In this document: in pieces, positions 23,401 to 34,247 of the stretch
How the letters are laid out: each line of letters begins with the position of its first letter
How positions within the stretch are numbered: position 1 is the stretch's first letter
Assembly: GCA_001574975.1 (NCBI GenBank)
Contig: KQ965750.1
Location: 372,001 to 436,000, forward strand
Direction of reading: 5' to 3'
Source of the DNA: Gonapodya prolifera JEL478
Lineage: Eukaryota; Monoblepharomycota; Monoblepharidomycetes; Monoblepharidales; Gonapodyaceae
DNA length: 64,000 bases
The notes under the pieces: generated by a model
What the model saw: the letters and a program-made list of their open reading frames with translations, nothing else
What the model was told of the DNA's origin: nothing
Databases searched by the model: none
Program-made: the position numbers and the translations under genes

Positions 23401-25297
23401 ATGTCGGTGGCAACTTAAAGGGGACCCGTACGAAATCCGTCCCTTTGCGCCCTCCATCGACATTACAAGTCGCTCCAAAGGTTTTACAAAACCATGAAAG
23501 AAAGCGTCGTTCTCCCAGAGCGGGACATGATGCTGGAGTCGATGTTGAACAATACTCCAACATTGGGTTCCGATGATGAAGAAAACCAATGAATCCGTCA
23601 CCTTGGTGCCATCCTTCAGTGAGAAGCGCTCGAGGTTTCTCTCCCATTGCAATATGTCTCCGCTTGATCCGACACGGCCACAAGATGGGTGTGTTGTCAA
23701 CTAGGAAGTTGCCGTTTTGCAGAGGGATCAGGGGGACACAACGTTGGCGAGACAAGGGAAAACTCCCCGGCTTGTAGAATGCGAATTGCATTCAGTTGTT
23801 CTCTTTCCAGATGGACGAAATTGCGAGTGCGATTCCCGTGGGAGCGCCCTGACTAAGCTACACACCTCATAGACCTGCGTCCATGCTCGCTCTCGTTTCC
23901 CATCCAGCAACAGCCTCGCGACGAGCTTATCATCTTCAACACCAAGCCACCCCAGGACTGGGTTTTCTCCGCCTTCATGAAGGAGTGCGTCAGTTTCCGA
24001 CCCGGGCAGTACCATCGTATGAAGAAGATACTCGCGATCAGAGTGACGAAGTTAGCCGTTCGGCATTGCAAAAGGTGGTTGCGAGTAGGTGGAGAGAAGT
24101 ATGCTCACGTCGTGGGGAGTCTGGTGGAAGAGGAAGCTATCCGCCCAGATATCTGATTCGGAAATGTCTCACATGTCTTGCGCATTTGGTGACAGTACAT
24201 GCACACCATTGAGGAGGTCTCCCACACTGAAGCCTTCCACATTCTCTTCATTCGTTCCCGTTGCGCCGAATGCAACGTCAGTGTTGGTGCCGGCTCACCC
24301 TGAATTGAGTCACTTGGTCTCTCCAGGCCAGCATTTGCGAGCAGAAGGCGGCTCCCCCTCGAGAAACCGAAAAGCAGACAGGTGAGGGGCTCCCAAAGAC
24401 AGAACAGGTAACGAGAAAAACGTCGCACCAGGTTGAAAGGAGACAGCGGCTGGGTTGGGCGTTGGTCCAATCGGCAAGGTGTGTTGATCACAGGGACATG
24501 CCAGAGAAGGGACAACAGCCCACATAAAACATATTTTGTTTATAAGTGAAATCGGTTTATGCGAGTTGGAATACGCCCCGGTCCAGGTGGAATTGCATCC
24601 GGAGTCGTCAATTGAGAGAGTTCTTCATAGCATCCCAATGCAACTCGGAGATCCCAACGAGGTACTAACGAGCTTGAATCCTGTGTGGGACGTATACCGT
24701 GGGCGCGCTCGTCGGGTTGTCTTTTGAACATGCGCTTGTTTGTGGTTGCTTGTTTTGTCCGCGGAGGAGCGCGGTCAGAGCGGGAGCGAACGGGAAGGCA
24801 AGGGCGGAATAGCCAAGGGCACGTAATCCATCTGTCCTTCGATGGTATTCGTGTTCCATCGGAGGTTGGTGAGGTGCAACAGTACTTTCATCACAGTGCC
24901 GGCCTTCCCCTGACACCATGCTCACATTTTTTCAGGACTTTTGCGGAACAACCCCACCCATCATTTAACGATCAAGTAATAAATTCAACAAAAACCTGTC
25001 TAGTAGATACGACCAATCAAAGCGGTGAATTCGGTCGCAGGGAGACTTGGGCGGTCGGGTCCGTCTCCCTTCGCATGAGGCAATCTTGACAAGCCCTCCG
25101 CTTCCGGAGCCACTGCTCGTCTCCGCCTCTCAATTACGTGAGTTCGCAAAAAAAAAAAAAAAATCAAAATCAAAATCAAAGTTTTGCTCCTCTCAATCGA
25201 CGCCAACACCCCTGCGCCACACTCTTGCACTGCCTCCCCCCAGTCCGGTCTCTGCCCCCGAAACTCCCTCCATTTCCGTCTGGAATCGCTCACCTCG
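20475..25297. other. 4.8 kb without a confident gene
   Basis: Many short overlapping frames exist on both strands but none has a recognisable domain, and no exon chain could be assembled. The dispersed repeat at 21,590-22,100 is listed separately. A minus-strand stretch at 24,200-23,350 has several moderately long frames with GT-AG-like borders and could be a decayed or unfamiliar gene. A run of A followed by ATCAAA repeats lies near 25,147-25,185, just before the next gene. Confidence 0.4.
21590..22100 (-). repeat. dispersed repeat D1, copy 1 (partner at 52,500-52,935)
   Basis: The minus strand here matches the plus strand of 52,500-52,935 over about 430 bases. Landmarks shared exactly or nearly so are TTTGCGTGAGCGATCGGCA, GACGAGCGATTGCACCGAA, CGTCGCCGGATGGACCGATCC and GGCTTCCACATC or its variant. 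Both strands keep partly conserved peptides (for example DGPIPP and FDGR..R.S), but indels shift frames between copies. This suggests a duplicated, now decaying gene or element. Confidence 0.75.
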
Positions 25298-27870
25298 ATG
25301 CGAACTTGGCGGTTACCGCTGCCTATCGTGGCTCTCGCTGTGGCAATCGCCCTCGTTGCAGGGCCCGCCCCAACTGTACTGGCAATTCCCAATCGGACAG
25401 TACCAGCCTGTCCCACGGGATCGTTTAATCCAAATGTAGACTATTTTCCGGATAAGGTGGCACCAAGTGGGTCTCTCGGTGGTCTCAACTCGTGGAATTG
25501 TCGAGTGAACTCAATGACCTGGTCTGTCTCTGGCATTCTCATGTCTCTCCTACTTCCCCAACCGCATCCAGCTATCTCTAAGTACTGGACGATCGAGTAC
25601 CACGGGTACTATAAAGTTTTGAAGAACACCCTGGCAAACCAGACGTATTTGCTCGGTAAGTGCGCATTGATAGCCCTTCCTCGCTCCACCTTTGCCTAAA
25701 TGTTCGAGTGATATTTTTAAGTACAATGCGACACTCCTGTACCAACGGTTTCCGGAGCGAAACCATTCGTTGTTCCAGCGTTTCTTGTTGGGACGAGCAG
25801 TCGTACTATGACCCGTTTCTTGGAAGTAAGTTGAGAAGCTCCTGATCCACTCGAATGGAACTCGCTTCCCTGGAAAACTGCCACACAATGAAAACGGATC
25901 AGTAGCATGTGAATGTTTCTGCATAACTGCATTCACTGACTCGTCCTCCAATCCCATGCAGCGTCTTTCCCTAAGGGAGCGCATTCTCTACGTCCCTGAC
26001 ATCCAACTCATCACATCTGCTTGTGTGCTGAAGATGGCTCAAGACGGCTACCTTAGCTCGATCCCGTCGACTTGGACAGGCACTGGCGTCAATGTTATCT
26101 TCGACCGCGGTCCTGGGTTAGCGAACGAGACAACTGCGAACATTGCGGCGTTGAGTGTAATGGTGAGTCCGGTACTTTGTCGTGATGAGTTAATCGTGTA
26201 TTTGTGAAATGCGGTTCTCGGCCATGACCAGGTCTCGTCGCTGTACGAAGCATCACCACTCGAGAAATTCGAATGGATAAAGTTTGTTGCGGCCTTCTTC
26301 AACCTGGAGGCTCTGGCGAACAACATCTTCGACGCTGTCACCGCTCGGTACCAATGTAATTCGAACGCCATCGAGGGTTCCTTCGCGACTTATGGAGGGA
26401 AGAGACCAGTCGTTGCATGGATGGGTTTCAACGGGGACAGCTTCGAGACTACTGATTGGACCTACAAGAGTCAAATGATTCGCGATGCAGGTAAGGAATC
26501 TCTCTACTCCTACCCCTTCCTGGATGACCCGAACATCGTAACTTTTCACCATTTTATAGGTGCTACTGCAATCGTAATCCCCTCGAAAGCCCTTCTTCCG
26601 GACGTTGTGAAATCCCTCCGCGAAGCAGATGTGCTCATCGATGACACTAACAGCACCACCCGGCTCACCACCATTCGTGTGCTCTATGGACTCGGCAACG
26701 TGACGGTAAATTCAACCGACCCAGGGTGGTCGTTTATAAAAGAGGGGAGGGTTTACAAGACCGATAAGCTCCTCAATGGGGGATCACTTGCGACATCCAC
26801 TGGTGAGCCCGCCTATTTCCTTCCAATTTCCTGGCTTTTGAAAATGCACCTACACCTTCTGATCTCTCAAGACTTTGAACAATCTTTCTGGGCGATGCCG
26901 GACTATGTCCAAATGGACCTCATGCAAAAACTGTATCCGACTTTCAATCCATCTTGGAATGAATCCCTGTGGTTCAGAAATGTAGGATCTTGTGAGTTAA
27001 AGGGTTTTGCGGATTTCGTCACTTTCTAGTACTTCACTCTCACTCATTCAACATTGAACAACAGACGAAATTCAACTGCCTGCAAGCGCATCACGATGCC
27101 CAAACGGAGACACCTCTACGCCCTTCTCATCGACTTGGCCGCTACTCACTTGCATCCAAACCACCAATGTGTCCCTCAATGTCGCACAAAACCGCACTTC
27201 TACCGAAATTATTGATACAGGGTCTTCACTCACTCTCGTTGCACCGACGGGAACGGCCGTTCCTGCCAGAAGCTCACCCGCAACTACCACGTCGGCGGCT
27301 ATCGTTGCGCAGGCTACGGGGCAGAGCAACGCCAACCAGTCAAGCCAAGGATCCTCAAGCTTCCCCATTGCAGCTGTTGCGGGGACCATCGGCGCACTTT
27401 TGGCGATCGCGCTCGCTATGGCAGGCTACCTCGTGTACCGACGCAACCGTCGGACGTACATGCGCGATCGCCCAACTGCTATCCCACTCACATTTACGGC
27501 CGGCCCTGGGGCTCGCACCATGTCTGCTCGACTGAAGCGGTGGACGGGCGGAATCGTTGGCGGATCTCGCCGACGAAAGGGTGATGAGGATGGCGCGATG
27601 CTCGATTCCTGGCCTGCAGCACCATTGGACGCGAACTCCGGTGCCAATCCATTTGCGGTGATGGAAGCGGCGCAGGAAAAGGAGTCTCTCACCGGAGCGG
27701 TTGGCGCACCAGCTGCAGTCCCTACCGCCACTGAGTCCCAACCAGCGGCGACGGTGGGTGAGAGACTCGGTGGCCGGTGGACGAAGATGAACCCAGAGGG
27801 GTCGTTGATGGCGGAGGCAGAGGAGAGCGAAGCCTTGACGGCTGGAGCCAGCCGACCATCCACCTCGTAG
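25298..27870 (+). CDS. membrane-anchored TroA/FecB-like substrate-binding protein, copy A
   Basis: Predicted type I membrane protein. An N-terminal signal peptide (about residues 1-28, ALAVAIALVAG core) leads into a family segment with NPNVDYFPDKV. Then YYKVLKN..ANQTYLLVQCDTP, the strand-turn VVPAFLLGTSSRT, YVPDIQLITSAC, EKFEWIKFVAAFFNLE, ADVLIDDT and FWAMPDYVQMDL follow in the order seen in eukaryotic proteins related to bacterial periplasmic metal, siderophore or B12 binding proteins. A Ser/Thr-rich stalk precedes one membrane helix (near 27,360-27,430, IAAVAGTIGALLAIALAMAG) and a cytoplasmic tail of about 150 residues. There are about nine exons; the first is 25,298-25,466 and the second starts at 25,572. 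Copies B and C share intron sites, for example after the DYFPDK segment and after RFLE. The ligand is unknown. Sensor or uptake partner is inferred; no transporter gene lies nearby. Confidence 0.78.
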
Positions 27871-28175
27871 GTTTGAAGGTGTGAAGGACTACAATGTGGA
27901 CTTGTCAATATGAGTGATGCTTGGCTCGATGAGGAACTGACGATCTGCAAGCAGCATTCTGTGAGAAGGATTACTTAGTACGAGCTAGTTTTGGAGTATA
28001 TTTTCTTTTTGTACCGATCATCAAAGACGATTGGTTGTGCAACAAATGTGATAGGTCACCGAGGGTAATGGTTTTCCAACCCTAATCTATCGACACCCCA
28101 CGACGTCAACAATACAAGAAGGTGAAGAACGAGTCAGTCTAGGGCTTCGCATACACTGGATTGTGGAATAATATA
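27871..28175. other. short intergenic stretch, convergent gene ends
   Basis: Lies between the 3' end of substrate-binding copy A (plus strand) and the 3' end of the Cys-rich locus (minus strand). AT-rich 3' flanks only; no feature recognised. Confidence 0.5.
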
Positions 28176-28600
28176 TCAACTGATCCAGCGTAAACTAACC
28201 CAAGGAATTTCGGACTCTTCAAAATACTCCCAGTCAGAACCACATATGGGACACACAATTACGTAACACTCTGGGCACTTCCCTCGGCGCACCATCCCCA
28301 CGTGAACCAGTTGTGTTTACAGTTTTCAGCACGGACTCTCTTCGGTTGCGAGAAAAGTAGCAGTAGGTTAGGCACCTTGGTATCTGCACAAGTATCGCAA
28401 TCTTACCCGACATCACGGAAGTACTTTCCGCAGTTCACACATTGCTTTCCATCACAACAGTCCCAACACCTGATGCGATCGCAATTTCCACACTCATACC
28501 AGCGGTGGGTTGTGCAAGAGTCGCAAAGGAGCTCGGAATGACCACAACTACATTTTTTGCCACAAAGTCCACTGGTGACGCAATCCTCATCATCGCATAG
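28176..28600 (-). CDS. Cys-rich putative zinc-binding protein, incomplete model
   Basis: An exon at about 28,577-28,407 encodes a dense array of Cys pairs: CGKKCSCGH, CDSC, CGNCDR, CWDCC and CVNCGKYF. It ends at a clean GTAAG donor. Downstream a further frame has CPECYVIVCPICG and acidic WEYFEES, ending near 28,176. Such CxxC arrays normally bind zinc in structural or protein-interaction modules. The upstream part is unclear: a frame near 28,920-28,700 contains CSSLVRLEARDCCNV, reminiscent of a leucine-rich repeat of the F-box type, but a stop lies between it and the Cys array unless an intron removes it. The splice between the two Cys exons is also not resolved in phase. No family name is offered. 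Confidence 0.45.
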
Positions 28601-29412
28601 AAGTCAGTTCGATTCATCATCTTCAGGATCCACCACGACCTGAATTGCGTACACGATTTCGATATCGGAGATCGCATCAAATAGCAAGTCTGATGGTCGA
28701 GAATAAGGGAGGCTGAAGTCCAACACCACTGCATGCCGGCTCAATTTCACCACTACAACTTGACAACGCAGAAGAGTCAGTGCTGCTTGTGGTGTCAATA
28801 TCAGAAAACCGCTTGAGCATGTTGTCGAGGTTGACATTGCAGCAGTCGCGAGCTTCCAAGCGGACAAGACTTGAGCAACGATCCCAGAGTCTCTGTATGG
28901 CTTGCAGAGATGCCCTCCGAGCCCACTGAGTCGCGCAGACCGAACGATTCTCGCAAGAGGAGCTCCAATGTGTTCCTCAATTCTGTTGAGAAGTGCTTCA
29001 AGCGCTTTGTCCGTGATGGCGAGTCTCGTCCCTCAGTGCCGATGGATGGATGATAATGTTTACCGGATATGAGCGTCTGCAGGAGCAGCGACTTTGATTT
29101 GTGCCGAGTTCCATGTTGACAGTGAACGGCTAAAGATATTTTGCCGGTCTTTTCTCGTTACCTACACACACGGGGAGTTGGAATCTCAACTTCACATTGC
29201 TATAACAGTTCGCAACTGTATGTTTTGCATGCCAATGGAGTTATTCTGAGAATTATAAGTGACGTTCTATATTCTCAAACCCGTCTTCACCGTGAATCAC
29301 TCATTGTGGGTTAACGATTTGGTATTTTGTCGAGAAGACAGGAAACTTTCCCGAAGTATGCCCGCGCACACACACACCCCTTCCCCCAGTCGATCACAGC
29401 CCAGTACGTCAT

Positions 29413-31123
29413 TCAATTGTCAATCCACCCAGCCAGCGGTAAATCCATGGTTGTCTCAATTTCGCGTTGTTTCGAAACCAATTTGGCGCCGATATCACCA
29501 TCCGGTGTAGCAAATCCAGCGAGAAGCGCTTCTTGGGATGCAAACCATGTCGGCGGGATACTTGAGCCAGACGACATAACTGAAAGAAACAATTTGGGTT
29601 TTTGGGGAAGAAGCAGCCCCAAGAGAGATGATTGGCTCATATTTGACAGCGCTGCTTTGTAGTTCGTGGCCAAGGTAGACGCCTGATCTGGCGTCGGAGT
29701 AATCAATCCATCACGAGTACTGGCATGTTGTGATAGCATGTCAGTTCCACTTTTAGGGATTGCAGTGTCTCGAGCATTGTGAAGTGGTCCATCTCCAGAC
29801 GCAGGGGCTCTCTGAGACCGAACGCGCAGCCTATAGTGTGATCTTGGTAACAACGCATAGCGTCGTCGGGATGAGGGACTCGGCTCTGGATGTTCAACCT
29901 GCAATTGGATTTCGATTCACATGTAACGCTGGCAAAAATAAATGGCCCAAACACTCACCACAATCTCAGAGGTTGTACTAGCGGAATCGTCATCGACGGG
30001 ATCTCTCACCATAGTTACTTTCCTTCTCGTGTGCGGTATCGAGGGCTCTGGCCGTTCGACTGCCACGAAAGACCCGTCATTGACTCTCTTGGACAAGTCC
30101 ACGAACTCCTTGTGCACAACTGCAGCCGCTCCACGACCCACAACCACACGATCATAAGTACTTGACTGCCAGCCTCCAGAATTTGTCTCGCCATGAGAAG
30201 CTCCCAAAGAGTTTGTCGAAGACGTAGGAGTCGCTGCTTTCTGCAATCGTTGCCGCTCTCGAGGAGGCATTGGTGTCAGAACATGCCAAGGAGTTTCCTC
30301 GGTGTTTACATTAGCCCCACCGTCCGCTTCTGGACGCCGTGGATCTGCTCTCCAAAGAGCATTCTGTACAACTTCGAATTATCATGAAGTCAGTCAAAAT
30401 ATTCTAGCTTATCGCGCATGTGCTGAGAAACCCACTCGTCTTGTTCTTGATTTGAGCAGAGGTTTTCCCAACAGGCCGCCTTTGTCCATTGAAATGTTCG
30501 TACTGATAGCAAGCTTCAAGCAGCGCAGTCATTCTCAACGCCACAACCTATAAATCCAGTGGTAGGCGGCACTCACCATTGCAGTAATCCTCGCCGTTTC
30601 TTTTGCGCCACCGGGTCGTCGTCGACGTCTGGCAGTTACTACACACGATTTCTGGTGGGGCAAGCTTTTCAAAGACCCGTGCTAGAGGGATGATTCGGTC
30701 CATCGACGGTTCGTCGGGTTTGGTGCACCTGAATGCTCACCGGGTTCCACTCTTCGCCTCTTGGTAACGTCATATGGCCGACTGACACCATACGTTTGCT
30801 TGTACTGGAAGCAGGCTGCTAGGAGTGCATCATATTCAGCATATCTTGCGATACAACCTGGTGTCGAGGTCGACTAAGCTTCACCTACCATTGCAAAGAA
30901 GCATCTCGTCCAGTTTCCGCCACCGAGCAGTCGTGGTTGCTTTGCAGTTTCTGCATTTCCTCCCTCCGGTTTCCGGCTCAAAGTAGGGATCTGGCGATGG
31001 TAGTCGTTTGCCCGCTGTTGAGCCCTCGGGCGAGGACATTCGCGGTATGTAGTCGTACGGGTAAGCACCAGGAGCCGACATAGACGAATCGTCGTCGGAG
31101 CCAGAGTTGGGTGTACCCATCAT
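29413..31123 (-). CDS. GATA-type zinc finger protein with two fingers
   Basis: Start ATG at 31,123; the stop is TGA at 29,413-29,415. Finger 1 begins CRNCKATTTARWRK, and its second Cys pair is completed across an intron as CNACFQYKQTYGVSRP. Finger 2 begins CSNCQTSTTTRWRK and likewise continues across an intron into CNACYQYEHFNGQRRP. In both fingers the intron falls inside the second CxxC codon pair, so they arose by duplication. Spacing is C-x2-C-x17-C-x2-C, as in fungal GATA factors. A long Ser/Pro/Arg-rich C-terminal region follows, with PPRERQRLQK and an acidic DPVDDDSAS stretch, and a final exon beginning near 29,900. The protein is expected to bind (A/T)GATA(A/G) sites in the nucleus. 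The W-R-K in place of the usual W-R-R and the lack of an obvious partner domain leave the targets open. Confidence 0.85.
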
Positions 31124-31256
31124 CGTGCAGTGCGATTGTTTTCAGGGCCTTTCGGGAATGCTCCACAACTAGGACACCAAACTGTGGTCTACAGAGACAT
31201 CACAATAATAATCATATCATAACTGCCGTACCACTACTCTATCTCAAATCCCCACT

Positions 31257-33840
31257 TTACCGTCCCCTCAGAGGCGCTTCGTCGCCGTCCCCCATCATCT
31301 CCTCCAATCGTAACCACTCCCTCCTGTCGTCCGTCTCTCCCCCCGCCAAGGCAACAACGGGGGGTCGGTGGGACTCTGTCGTCGGACCTCGCGAGAAAAC
31401 AACTCCCATACCACGGAGATGGTCCTCAAAGGCACCTCGCTGGCCTCGGGCACGGTACCATATAGCAATGCCGACAACGGAGAGAATGACGACTCCGAGT
31501 GAGCCTGCGATGATACCAATGACTGCGCCCGTTGGAAGACCTCCCTTCGAGGTCCCGTTTGTTCCTCCGGCGGAGGATTGGTCACTGCTGAAGGACGCAC
31601 CCGCTCCGAGACTGCCTGGGCCCGGCTGAGCAGCGCTCAGGCCGGATTGGGACCGGCATGTGACTCGTTGGTAGCTGAGATCGAAGTCGGAAGAAGGGTC
31701 GCCGTTGGGGCATTGCGTGGAGTTTATGACTTTGAAGGGCTCGCCTGTGTGTTTGTAAGACGTTGGGCATGGATAGCTGAAAAGAGGCTGAAAGATACAG
31801 CGATCACGTACCGAGAGCGACGTTGCGCAACCACATGCGCGTCCAGTTCCTGTTGTAGAAGGGGTATGCCATGCTGATGACATCTTGCTGAATATGGTCG
31901 GGCATGGCCCAATACGATTGCTGGAAGTCTTTTGAAGGTTGAATGCACATGTCACGTTTGAACCCATTCTCCCCGAAAATGCCTCGCAGCACTTACCATC
32001 CAACGGGGACGCGCCCGCCTTCCTCCGATCATCCAACCTGAAAGCCATCCTCTTCTGAACAAACGCGTAGTCCGATTCGACGGTTGGAGACGTGAGATTG
32101 TAGACCTGCAGCAGGTCCGTGAGGGACTCGAGTGGGACGTTGCTTTCGGTTTCGTCGATGAGCAGGTCGACTTTGCTCAGGTAGCTCGGAATGCCTTCCC
32201 CACGGTCGAGCGTGACGTAGGGAAAGGGGCTGGAACCTGAGACGTGGTGGAGTTACGGTGGGTTCAAAACGACCAACACATGCGGAACAGTGAGGTGTGC
32301 GCTTACCGGTATCCTGCACCATCTTAACCTTGTATTCGTACTCCAGGGTCGCGTACATGCCGTTCGCGTTCTTACCCACCCAGGCAACATTATTAACTCT
32401 CCCCACGACCCCCGTGGCAGCTGTCAGGTTGGCCTGCGCGAGCGCGGCAGCATTACACTGGAGGACTTGCTGAACGGAGTCGAAGATTGTGTCGGCGCGG
32501 GATTCAAGGTTGAAGAAAGCTGCGATGAATTTGATCCATTCGAATTTTTGGAGGGGGAGGAATTCGTAATATGTGGAGAGCTGGGGGAAGAAGTTGGTGC
32601 AGGACATCGTGACGATAATGAAAATGGGAGCGTTTTTGTATTGAACGTAGATTAGTGACATCGAAACGAGAGTGATGCGGGGAAGGAAGCGTCAAGGAAC
32701 TCGAGCAGGCCTGCTCCGCAAAGAGCAGAATTCGAACCCACCAGGACACTCTGCCCCAACACATCTGCCTGCACGATATCAGTGACGGTCCCTTCCTGCT
32801 CCCGTGCAAAGAGCACATCCACGCCAGCTGTCTTCGCGTCAAAGCCGGGGAAAAATGGACTGTACTTGACCTTGCTCTGCGAGGAGTGAGAGGCAGGGAG
32901 AGGTGACAACGGCTGTTGCGGGAACGAAGCGTATTTGCGTCCGTAGGCCTAGACGCTGGAGCGATGCCGATGTGACGAGGGTGGTGAGTCGAGACAGTGG
33001 GTGCACAGGGTGGAAGAAAGGTTACCTCGAGAAAGCGTACGGCCGTCCGGCTCGCCGTTCCTGTGAAGTACGCGGGGACCTCGTGGAACGATGTGTTTGG
33101 TAAAACATTCGGTATTTCGGGTTTGGGAGTGCCGCATGGGTCTGAAGTGTCATGGAGATTGGTAAAATGGCCGGAAGGAAAGGGAAACGGAACACGCACA
33201 TAGAATGTAGGTGGTACCCGCCTTGCTGTTTTCGAGTATTTTATAGGATTTCGTGTATGTAATGTTCCAGAACTGGGACATCACTGTTTCCGCGGCGAAA
33301 TCCATGTTCGCCGGAGTTAATGGGATTGCGGTGAGAGAGAAGGGAACAGTAGCTCACGCGGGAATGTTTTATCGGAAAAATAGTCTCTATTAGGGTCAAA
33401 TGCTCCGGTGTATGGATATGCTGCGTGTCAGCACGTGAGTCGAAATGGTGCGAGGTGTAATGAGTTTTACGAAAAGCACACTCCAGCCTCACTGGCGCGG
33501 CGACATAGCGACTGTTTTGACAGTCGTCGAGGTAACCCTCGTGGATGTTTAAAATGACGATAGTCCAATCGGTACAAAAACAGCACCGACAAATTCGTGG
33601 GATCGTCGTAGATGGCACCACTTCCGGGGACCGATGTCCCATTCAGCCACCCAGCAGATCGGTATCCAGCCCCGAAATGCTTTCCATGGTACCAGTGGTC
33701 TCAAACCGAGATGAATGCTTGCCTGGTTTGACGCTCTGCTGAGCACGCACGACACTCGGCCCGAGACCCGCACACAGCAGTGCGACCAGCGCATACAGAC
33801 ATGTCGACCAAGACAGAAAAGAGGGCGGTAACCGGGTCAT
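31257..33840 (-). CDS. membrane-anchored TroA/FecB-like substrate-binding protein, copy B
   Basis: Paralogue of copy A on the other strand. The start at 33,840 gives a signal peptide with core LYALVALLCAGLGPSVV. Later exons give GAFDPNRDYFSDKTFP (near 33,400), FWNITYTKSYKILEN, CGTPKPEIPN, AYFTGTASRTAVRFLE, FVPATAVVTSPC, QKFEWIKFIAAFFNLE, VDLLIDET, YWAMPDHIQQDV, CPNGD and a Cys-containing juxtamembrane segment. A Gly/Ser stalk and one membrane helix follow (GAVIGIIAGSLGVVILSVVG, near 31,540-31,470), then a tail of about 75 residues. Domain order and several intron positions match copies A and C. The junction between the signal-peptide exon and the next exon is uncertain. It is divergently transcribed from copy C with about 400 bases between starts, so the two may share a promoter region. 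Confidence 0.77.
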
Positions 33841-34247
33841 CTGAGGAAGTTCATGGGAGAATCAAGAGCGTCCGCAGCGGCTGGAAGGGAGCCACAGCCA
33901 CCTGTTTGAGTCGGCAATTGTACATGAATACTTCTATGTTTCAAATAGGGATGCTGTCTGTGGCTAGACATCGATACGCTTTTATAATCTTAACGTTGCT
34001 GTTAGAAGGCGTTACATGGAAGTGGAGTACAATAATCCCACGTCTACTTGTGCATAGTGAAACGGCCTGATCAATACGGGAGGTGGAGAAATAGATTATC
34101 AAGTCTTCCTTAAATTCTGTACATGGCTTACAGAATGAAGGAATCGATTGGCTTCACGTTTGTATCGACGGTAGTTTGGTCACTTGAAAAGGGCAAAAGC
34201 ACCCACCAACCCAAATCAGGGAAGACCTGGAGCCCCGCGCCAACGCG
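33841..34247. promoter_or_regulatory. divergent intergenic region between copies B and C
   Basis: About 407 bases separate the outward-facing starts of two paralogous genes. No other gene fits here, so it must hold both promoters. I see no motif whose function I could name with confidence. Confidence 0.5.
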
